NCBI RefSeq assembly: GCF_020544465.1
Contig: NZ_CP066126.1
Span: forward strand, 3,782,001-3,846,000
DNA length: 64,000 bases
Reading direction: 5' to 3'
Source: Chromobacterium rhizoryzae
Lineage (GTDB): Bacteria > Pseudomonadota > Gammaproteobacteria > Burkholderiales > Chromobacteriaceae
Shown: in pieces, positions 58,113-64,000 of the stretch
How the letters are laid out: each line of letters opens with the position of its first letter
Numbering within the stretch: the stretch's first letter is position 1
Program-made: the position numbers and the translations under genes
Notes under the pieces: generated by a model
Seen by the model: the letters and a program-made list of their open reading frames with translations, nothing else
The model's database searches: none
Told to the model about the DNA's origin: nothing

Positions 58113-58640
58113 ATGCCCAATCCCCCAATCTGGCTGCCGGAACCGCCGGCGCTGTCCGCCGCCGCGCAATCCTGTCTCACCGAAGCCGGCTCGCTGACCG
58201 AACGGCTGCAAAGCACCGGCCGCCGCTTCGCCGTGCGCGTGCTGCGGCAAGGCCCCGACGCCTGCCTGGAAGACGAGGCGCAGCCGCTCGGCCTGGCCGC
58301 CGGCGCGCCGCTGCAGGCCCGCGAGGTGGCGCTGACCCTGGACGACACCCCGGTGGTGTTCGCCCGCAGCGTCACCCGTCTGGACTGCGCGGCCTGGCAG
58401 CCCATTCTAGACCGCGGCAGCCGCTCGCTGGGTCTGACATTGTTCGGCGGTCTGCCCGATTTGCTCCGCGACCCGCTGCGCTACCGCCTCATCGCCGCCG
58501 ATCATCCGCTGTTCGCGCCGGCGGCCCGACTCAGCCCGCACGCCAGCTACCCGGCGCGGCGCTGCCGCTTTCTGCTGCGGCAGGCCCCCTTGCTGGTTTG
58601 CGAACTCTTTTTGCCGGAGCTGGAGAATTTCCTGCGATGA
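58113..58640 (+). CDS. ubiC: Chorismate-pyruvate lyase
   Basis: 175 aa from ATG 58113; ATG 58104 would add three residues. Family marks: WLPEPPALS near the start, AREVALTLDDTPVVFARSV and a C-terminal core ending FLPELENF. Makes 4-hydroxybenzoate, the ubiquinone ring precursor. Its stop overlaps the ubiA start (ATGA). CATAAT at 58,100-58,105 is a plausible -10 element, which would give a very short or no leader. Confidence 0.9.
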   Translation: MPNPPIWLPEPPALSAAAQSCLTEAGSLTERLQSTGRRFAVRVLRQGPDACLEDEAQPLGLAAGAPLQAREVALTLDDTPVVFARSVTRLDCAAWQPILDRGSRSLGLTLFGGLPDLLRDPLRYRLIAADHPLFAPAARLSPHASYPARRCRFLLRQAPLLVCELFLPELENFLR

Positions 58641-59509
58641 ACGCCACCCGCCTCAATGAACGTTTGACGGTTTACATGCAACTGATGCGCATGGACAAGC
58701 CCATCGGCACTTTCCTGCTGCTGTGGCCTACGCTGTGGGCGCTGCTGATCGCCGGCCAGGGCCGGCCCGACCCGCTGATCGTGCTGATCTTCGTCGTCGG
58801 CACCTTTCTGATGCGCTCGGCCGGCTGCGTGATCAACGACTACGCGGACCGCGACTTCGACGGCCACGTGGCGCGCACCCGGCAACGGCCGTTCGCCCGC
58901 GGCGCGGTCGGCAAGAAGGAGGCCTTGCTGCTGGCCGCCGGCCTGGCCTTGCTGTCGCTGCTGCTGATCCTGCCGCTGAACGGCCTGACCCTGCTCTTGA
59001 GCGTGCCGGCGCTGTTCATCGCCGCCAGCTATCCGTTCACCAAGCGCTTCTTCCCGGTGCCGCAAGCCTATCTGGGCCTGGCCTTCTCCTTCGGCATCCC
59101 GATGGCCTTCGCCGCCCAGACCGGCGAGGTGCCGGCGCTGGCCTGGCTGCTCTTGCTGGCCAACGCCAGCTGGACGCTGGCTTACGACACCGCCTACGCG
59201 ATCAGCGACAAGCCGGACGATCTCAAGATCGGCATCAAGACCTCGGCGATCACCTTCGGCGACTACGACGTGCTGGCCATCATGCTGTTCCACGCCGTCT
59301 TCCTCGCGCTGATGACCGGCATCGGCCTGCATCTGGCGCTGGCCTGGCCTTTTTATCTGTCCTTGCTCGTGGCCGTCGTCTTGATGGCCAAGCAATATCA
59401 GGACATCCGGGAACGCGACCGCGCCGCCTGCTTCAAAGCCTTTCTCGACAATAATCGCGTAGGCGCGGCCATCCTCGTCGGCGTAGCGCTCAGCTACTGG
59501 CTGCCGTAA
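58637..59509 (+). CDS. ubiA: 4-hydroxybenzoate octaprenyltransferase
   Basis: 290 aa from ATG 58637. Multi-pass prenyltransferase with the two aspartate motifs, INDYADRDFDGHVART and DKPDDLKIGIKT. Attaches the polyprenyl tail to 4-hydroxybenzoate in the inner membrane. GGAG before the start; coupled to ubiC. Confidence 0.95.
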   Translation: MNATRLNERLTVYMQLMRMDKPIGTFLLLWPTLWALLIAGQGRPDPLIVLIFVVGTFLMRSAGCVINDYADRDFDGHVARTRQRPFARGAVGKKEALLLAAGLALLSLLLILPLNGLTLLLSVPALFIAASYPFTKRFFPVPQAYLGLAFSFGIPMAFAAQTGEVPALAWLLLLANASWTLAYDTAYAISDKPDDLKIGIKTSAITFGDYDVLAIMLFHAVFLALMTGIGLHLALAWPFYLSLLVAVVLMAKQYQDIRERDRAACFKAFLDNNRVGAAILVGVALSYWLP

Positions 59510-59658
59510 AACCCAATGTCATCATTTTGCGGCGCAGCGATACTTTGTGAATTCCTGTGAACTTTTCGAGAAGGGTTCAATCCCAGAGAAGGCATATTCC
59601 ACCCATTTGGAATTGCAGCCGACATGCACCACCGGCTTCACACAAGAAAGGACATATC

Positions 59659-59889
59659 ATGAAACTGATTTCCGCTCTGATCGCCGCTGCTTTCGCCACT
59701 AGCGCCCTGGCCGCCTCCCCGGCGTCCGCGCCCGCCGCCGAAAAGAAAATGGAGCATAAGGCCGAACACAAGCAGGCCGGCAAAAAGCACCACAAGAAAC
59801 ATGCTTCGGGCGCCGCGCACCACAAGAAATCCGGCCACAAGCATTCGGGAAAGAAAGCTGAACACAAAGCGGCTTCCGCCGCCAAGTAA
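59659..59889 (+). CDS. Small exported Lys/His-rich protein
   Basis: 76 aa from ATG 59659 (AAAGGA upstream). Signal peptide MKLISALIAAAFATSALA, then a short mature chain (58 aa) rich in Lys, His and Ala with repeated motifs like HKAEHK and HHKK. No domain. It resembles the acid-shock protein Asr in composition and size, so a role in periplasmic acid or metal buffering is possible, but composition alone does not prove it. Flanked by a strong terminator. Confidence 0.75.
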   Translation: MKLISALIAAAFATSALAASPASAPAAEKKMEHKAEHKQAGKKHHKKHASGAAHHKKSGHKHSGKKAEHKAASAAK

Positions 59890-59917
59890 TTGATCGCCGG
59901 GCCGAGGGCCCGACGCA

Positions 59918-59952
59918 AAAACGCCGCGGCTCGCCATGCGCCGCGGCGTTTT
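59918..59952 (+). terminator. Terminator of the Lys/His-rich gene
   Basis: 12-bp stem AAAACGCCGCGG/CCGCGGCGTTTT with an 11-base loop, 28 bp past the stop; may also act for the ArsR gene on the other strand. Confidence 0.88.
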
Positions 59953-60014
59953 CATATCCGGGTACGATCAAAGGCCGGCCGGAGGCCGGCGGCGGGCGTC
60001 AGCCGGGCGGAGAA

Positions 60015-60311
60015 TTATTCGCCGAAGCCACAGAACACCTCGCGCATCATCTTCAAGACTTCCAGCGTGCGGATGTCGCCGACGCGGTAATAAACGCGGT
60101 TGGCGTCCTTACGCGTGCGCAACACGCCCTTGTCGCGCATAATGGCCAAATGCTGAGAAATATTGCTCTGCGACGTGCCCACCTGCTCGACTATATCCTG
60201 CACGCTCACTTCCTGGTCTTCCAGCACCGATATGATCTTCAAACGCAGCGGGTGCGACATGGCCTTCATCGCCCTCGAGGTCTGCTCGATCTGGTCATCG
60301 TTGAACAGCAA
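60015..60311 (-). CDS. ArsR-family transcriptional repressor
   Basis: 98 aa from TTG 60311 with GGGAGAG upstream; no ATG upstream gives a whole domain. ArsR winged helix: KAMSHPLRLKIISVL, SVQDIVEQVGTSQSNISQHLAIM (recognition helix) and RVYYRVGD wing. Only one Cys, at the C-terminal end (VFCGFGE), so a classical CxC metal sensor is unlikely. The divergent gpmI promoter contains an ATTTAGT/ACTAAAT repeat which it may bind. Confidence 0.82.
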   Translation of the reverse strand: MLFNDDQIEQTSRAMKAMSHPLRLKIISVLEDQEVSVQDIVEQVGTSQSNISQHLAIMRDKGVLRTRKDANRVYYRVGDIRTLEVLKMMREVFCGFGE

Positions 60312-60337
60312 GGCTTCTCTCCCTGTAGAGTCATTTT

Positions 60338-60372
60338 ATTTAGTCTGACTGCGGTACAATACTACACTAAAT
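60338..60372. promoter_or_regulatory. Inverted repeat ATTTAGT...ACTAAAT around a -10-like element
   Basis: Arms at 60338-60344 and 60366-60372, centre near 60,355, with TACAAT (60,355-60,360) between them as a -10 candidate for gpmI. The 35-bp span and position between divergent genes suit an operator; assignment to the ArsR protein is inference. Confidence 0.45.
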
Positions 60373-60414
60373 CCAATACCATCAAGATTTTCTAATATTC
60401 AGAATGTGAATGCC

Positions 60415-61938
60415 ATGAAATCCATCAAACCGGTGTTGTTGTTGATTCTCGACGGTTTTGGCCATCGCACTGAAGGCGATGACAACGCAATTCTTCATGC
60501 CTCGATGCCTAATTGGAACCGTCTGCGCCAGACCTTCCCCTACGGCACCATCAACGCCTCGGAAAACTTCGTCGGCCTGCCCTCCGGCCAGTTCGGCAAT
60601 TCCGAAGTGGGCCACCTCAACATCGGCGCCGGCCGCGTGGTGCAACAGGACATCAGCCGCATAGACTGCGACATCGAAGACGGCCGCTTCGCCGCCAATC
60701 CCGCTCTGGTCTCCGGCATCGCCAAAGCCAAGGACGCGACGCTGCACATCATGGGCCTGCTGTCCGACGGCGGCGTTCACAGCCATGAAAACCACATTCA
60801 CTCGCTGATCCGCGCGGCCCAGGCCGCCGGCGTCGCGCGCACCCACGTGCACGCCTTCCTGGACGGCCGCGACACCCCGCCGCGCAGCGCCAAGACCTAT
60901 CTGGAACGGCTGGACGCGGTGCTGGCGGAATGCCCGGCCGCGCGCCTGGCGTCCGTGACCGGCCGCTACTGGGCGATGGACCGCGACAAACGCTGGGAAC
61001 GCCTGGAGCCGGCTTACCGGCTGCTGGTGGAAGGCGAAGGCCTGTTCCACGCCCGCAACGGCCTGGAAGCGCTGGAAGCGGCCTACGCCCGCGACGAGAA
61101 CGACGAGTTCGTCAAGGCCACCGCCATCGGCGAGAGCGCCCGGATGCGCGACGGCGACGTCGTGGTGTTCATGAATTTCCGCGCCGACCGCGCGCGCCAA
61201 TTGGTCAGCGCGCTGACCGACCCGGCCTTCGACGGCTTCAAGGCGCGCCAGCCCAAGTTCGCCGACTTCGTCACCCTGACCTCCTACGGCGAAGCCTACA
61301 GCCGCCTGTCCATCGCCTATCCGCCGCAGAAAATCAGCAACGGCTTCGGCGAATACCTGGCCAGCCAAGGCCTGAAACAGCTGCGCATCGCCGAAACCGA
61401 GAAATACCCGCACGTCACCTACTTCTTCAACGGCGGCGAGGAGCAGGTCTATCCCGGCGAAGACCGCATCCTGGTGCCATCGCCCAAGGTGGCCACTTAC
61501 GACCTGCAGCCGGAAATGAACGCAGGCGAAGTCACGGACAAAATCGTCGCCGCCATCGCCTCCGGCCAATATCAGGCCATCATCTGCAATTACGCCAACG
61601 GCGACATGGTGGGCCACAGCGGCATCTTCGACGCCGCGGTCAAGGCGGTGGAAGCGCTGGACGGCTGCGTCGGCCGCTGCGTGGAGGCGATGCGCGCCGC
61701 CGGCGGCGAGGTGCTGATCACCGCCGACCACGGCAATTGCGAACAGATGTACGACGCCGAACACCACCAGCCGCACACCCAGCACACGCTGAGCCCGGTG
61801 CCCTTTCTCTACGTCGGCCGTCCGGCCCGGATTCGCGCCGGCGGCTCGCTGCGCGACATCGCGCCGTCGCTGCTGGCGATGATGGGCCTGGAACAACCAG
61901 CGGAGATGACCGGTCAATCGCTGATCGAACTCCAATAA
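60415..61938 (+). CDS. gpmI: 2,3-bisphosphoglycerate-independent phosphoglycerate mutase
   Basis: 507 aa from ATG 60415; GTG 60406 is an alternative. Alkaline phosphatase superfamily: LLILDGFGH at the N-terminus, NSEVGHLNIGAGR (catalytic Ser), HSHENHIHSLI, FLDGRDTPP, and ITADHGNCEQM plus HTQHTLSPVP (metal ligands). Two Mn2+ ions expected. Interconverts 2- and 3-phosphoglycerate. Start of the gpmI-envC-ctp cluster known in many proteobacteria. Confidence 0.95.
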   Translation: MKSIKPVLLLILDGFGHRTEGDDNAILHASMPNWNRLRQTFPYGTINASENFVGLPSGQFGNSEVGHLNIGAGRVVQQDISRIDCDIEDGRFAANPALVSGIAKAKDATLHIMGLLSDGGVHSHENHIHSLIRAAQAAGVARTHVHAFLDGRDTPPRSAKTYLERLDAVLAECPAARLASVTGRYWAMDRDKRWERLEPAYRLLVEGEGLFHARNGLEALEAAYARDENDEFVKATAIGESARMRDGDVVVFMNFRADRARQLVSALTDPAFDGFKARQPKFADFVTLTSYGEAYSRLSIAYPPQKISNGFGEYLASQGLKQLRIAETEKYPHVTYFFNGGEEQVYPGEDRILVPSPKVATYDLQPEMNAGEVTDKIVAAIASGQYQAIICNYANGDMVGHSGIFDAAVKAVEALDGCVGRCVEAMRAAGGEVLITADHGNCEQMYDAEHHQPHTQHTLSPVPFLYVGRPARIRAGGSLRDIAPSLLAMMGLEQPAEMTGQSLIELQ

Positions 61939-62038
61939 GACCCGCCGCCGCCGGCCCCGCCGGCGTCAAGGAGCCGGACCCCTCGCTCGAGGACGGGGCG
62001 TCCGGCCCGCGGCCCAAGCAGAAAGCATACTCCCGGCC

Positions 62039-63367
62039 ATGAAACCCTATGTCCTGATGGCGGCCTTGATCGCCGGAAGCAGCCACGCCGCGCCTCCGGC
62101 CTCCGCCGCGCTGTCCACCGCCCCGCACCAGCAAGATCTCAAATCGGTGCGCAAGGAAATCGACACCCTGAAAAAAGACATCGCCCAGAAACAGGCGGTG
62201 CAAAAAGAAGCCCAATCGGCGATCAAGGAATCGGAACAAGCCATTAGCCAGACCAGCCAGGCGCTGGTGAAGCTGGAAAAGAAACAAAGCAGCTCGGAAC
62301 AGCAGCTCGAAGCGCTGCGCGCCCAGATCAACGCCAGCCGCAACAGCCTGGCCGCGGTGCGCCAGCGCGTGGCCCTGATGCTGGCGCGCCAGTACAAGAG
62401 CGGCCAGCACGACGCGATGAAGCTGATGATGAACGCGAACGACCCCAATCAGAGCGCGCGCGACCTCGCCTACTATCAGCACATCGCCCGCGCCCAGCAG
62501 CAATTGGTGGCCCAGCTGATCACCCACCAGCACGAGTTGGAAGCGCTGTCCTTCCAGCTGGAGCAGGAACTGGCGCGGCTCAACTCGCTGTCGGACCGCA
62601 AGAGCCAGGAAAAGAGCTCGCTGCAGCAGGACAAGGCCAGCCAGCAGCAAGAACTCAACAAGGTCACCGGCGAGATCAAGACGGGACAGAGCAAACTCAG
62701 CCAGTTGCAGGAAAACGAAAAACGCCTGACCGGCCTGATCGCCCAGATCAACAAGGAAATCCAGCGTCGCCGCGCCGAGATCGCGCGCAAGGCGGCGGAA
62801 GAACGCAAGGCCAGGCTGGCCGCCGCCCGCGAAGCCGCGCGCAAGGAAAACGAACGCCGCCGCAAGCTGGCGGAAAACGCCAAGAAACAAGGCAAGCCGG
62901 TGCCGGAGGAAGCCAAGCAGACGGTCACGGTGAAAGAGGAAGCCATCACCGACGTGGCCGACGACAGCGCCGCCGGCCGCGCCTTCGTCAGCCTGCAGGG
63001 GCGGATGAAAATGCCGGTGGCCGGACAATTGGTCGGCCGCTTCGGCAAGCCGCGTCAGCAAGGCGTCAGCTGGAAAGGCCTGTTCATCCAGACCGCCAAC
63101 GGCACCCCGGTGCGCAGCGTGGCCGACGGCACCGTGGTGTTCGCCGATCAACTGCGCGGTTTCGGCAACGCCGTTCTGGTCGATCACGGCGGCAATTACA
63201 TGACGGTCTATACCGGACTATCGGTGATAGGCAAATCCGTGGGCAGCAGCGTCAAGGCCGGCGACACGATCGGCAACACAGGAACACTGGACAGCGGCGA
63301 ATCCGGCCTGTACTTTGAAATCCGACACATGGGACGACCCCTAAACCCGCAAGCCTGGGCGCGCTAA
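62039..63367 (+). CDS. envC: EnvC-like murein hydrolase activator (degenerate LytM domain)
   Basis: 442 aa. Signal peptide (about 1-17), long coiled coil (about 35-260), an Arg/Lys/Ala-rich linker and a C-terminal LytM fold (about 318-440; MPVAGQLVGRFG... VLVDHGGNYMTVYTGL). The zinc ligands of active LytM peptidases are missing: the HxG-D motif reads WKGLF and HxH reads LYFEIR. This is the pattern of EnvC, which activates the AmiA/AmiB amidases at the septum. Situated between gpmI and the processing protease. Confidence 0.88.
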   Translation: MKPYVLMAALIAGSSHAAPPASAALSTAPHQQDLKSVRKEIDTLKKDIAQKQAVQKEAQSAIKESEQAISQTSQALVKLEKKQSSSEQQLEALRAQINASRNSLAAVRQRVALMLARQYKSGQHDAMKLMMNANDPNQSARDLAYYQHIARAQQQLVAQLITHQHELEALSFQLEQELARLNSLSDRKSQEKSSLQQDKASQQQELNKVTGEIKTGQSKLSQLQENEKRLTGLIAQINKEIQRRRAEIARKAAEERKARLAAAREAARKENERRRKLAENAKKQGKPVPEEAKQTVTVKEEAITDVADDSAAGRAFVSLQGRMKMPVAGQLVGRFGKPRQQGVSWKGLFIQTANGTPVRSVADGTVVFADQLRGFGNAVLVDHGGNYMTVYTGLSVIGKSVGSSVKAGDTIGNTGTLDSGESGLYFEIRHMGRPLNPQAWAR

Positions 63368-63394
63368 GCCAGGCAACGGAGACAGATAACAAAC

Positions 63395-64000
63395 ATGAGC
63401 AGCCAAAGAATGAAGAAGATTGCCTGGCTAGTGGCCGGCGCCATGGCCGGCGGCGTGCTGACGCTGAGCATGCAAGCCTTTGCCGACAAGGGCGAATCCC
63501 CTCTGCCACTGAGCGAGCTGCGCACCTTCGCCGAAGTGTTTGGCCGCATCAAGCAGGACTACGTCGACCCGGTGGAAGACAAGAAGCTGATCACCGCCGC
63601 CATCAAGGGCATGCTGACCGGTCTGGACCCGCACTCCGACTACATGGACCCGGAGGCCTTCAAGGAACTCAAGGAAGGCACCCAGGGCGAATTCGGCGGC
63701 CTGGGCATCGAGATCGGCGCCGAGGACGGCCTGGTCAAGGTGGTGTCCCCTATCGAGGACACGCCGGCGCAGAAGGCGGGCATCAAGAGCGGCGACCTGA
63801 TCATCAAGATCGACGACACCCCGGTGCGCGGCCTGTCCCTGACCGACGCGGTGAAGAAAATGCGCGGCAAGCCGGGCACCAAGGTCACGCTGACCATCGC
63901 CCGCAAGACCGAGACCAAACCGCTGGTGTTCACGCTGGCGCGCGCAGTGATCAAGACCAAGAGCGTCAAATACAAGCTGTTGGAGCCGGACTTCGGCTAT
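63395..64000 (+). CDS. S41-family C-terminal processing protease, N-terminal part (cut by window edge)
   Basis: 202 codons visible. Signal sequence (about 1-30), then a helical region FAEVFGRIKQDYVDPVEDKKLI with LDPHSDYMDP, and a PDZ domain (about 90-175; GEFGGLGIEIG, VKVVSPIEDTPAQKAGIKSGDLIIKIDD). The Ser-Lys catalytic core lies beyond the window. Carboxy-terminal proteases of this kind (CtpA/Prc) trim or degrade periplasmic proteins. 27 bp after envC. ATG 63410 is a second possible start. Confidence 0.9.
   Translation, partial: MSSQRMKKIAWLVAGAMAGGVLTLSMQAFADKGESPLPLSELRTFAEVFGRIKQDYVDPVEDKKLITAAIKGMLTGLDPHSDYMDPEAFKELKEGTQGEFGGLGIEIGAEDGLVKVVSPIEDTPAQKAGIKSGDLIIKIDDTPVRGLSLTDAVKKMRGKPGTKVTLTIARKTETKPLVFTLARAVIKTKSVKYKLLEPDFGY

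Overview
The window is high-GC DNA from a betaproteobacterium, most likely Chromobacterium or a close Neisseriales relative. The basis is protein-level resemblance of the housekeeping genes (a short neisserial-type OmpA/RmpM-like protein, glnA-ntrBC, ubiCA, gpmI-envC-ctp, cysHI with a divergent cysB) and a secondary-metabolite locus that I know from Chromobacterium. About 52 protein-coding genes are supported. I see no rRNA, tRNA, CRISPR array, phage or intact insertion sequence.

Left part (1-12,039, minus strand): the first three genes of a hybrid NRPS-PKS assembly line, translationally coupled and running off the left edge. In order of transcription they are a FAAL-ACP-Cy-A(Cys)-PCP protein (6952-12039), a KS-[remnant AT]-DH-KR-ACP protein (2285-6952) and a KS-[no AT]-KR... 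protein (to 2288). The cysteine code of the A domain, two successive AT-less PKS modules (the first with DH+KR, the second showing only KR so far) and the host type match the front end of the romidepsin/FK228 (dep) histone-deacetylase-inhibitor pathway, which builds 3-hydroxy-7-mercapto-4-heptenoate from Cys plus two malonyl units. This is a described pathway, or a close relative of it. The downstream NRPS and tailoring genes are outside the window. A roughly 1 kb upstream region with a strikingly AT-rich core separates the operon from the core genome.

13-29 kb: a PLP aminotransferase divergent from a MarR regulator with a clear operator; a zinc-ribbon protein; then a long run of minus-strand housekeeping genes: greB, a Nudix gene, rluB, scpB, a GNAT gene, scpA, a PilZ-like gene, htpG, ispH, lspA, ileS and ribF. 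Strong intrinsic terminators divide the units.

29-47 kb: an OmpA-family gene with a near-consensus sigma-70 promoter; sulfate assimilation (cysH-cysI-DUF934) divergent from cysB; an SDR; an ABC-F ATPase whose 3' end carries an elaborate terminator; dapA-bamC; a tiny Ala/Pro/Glu-rich lipoprotein; a JmjC-type ribosomal oxygenase; slyD; PAP2; prmC; mgtE; mtgA; aroE; and a rhodanese.

47-64 kb: nitrogen control (glnA with a sigma-54 promoter and NtrC-like sites, then ntrB-ntrC with a perfect NtrC palindrome), a periplasmic binding protein, the divergent metR/metE pair with a MetR box, sixA, lrgAB, ubiC-ubiA, a small Lys/His-rich exported protein, an ArsR-type regulator divergent from gpmI, an EnvC-like amidase activator, and the start of a carboxy-terminal processing protease at the right edge.
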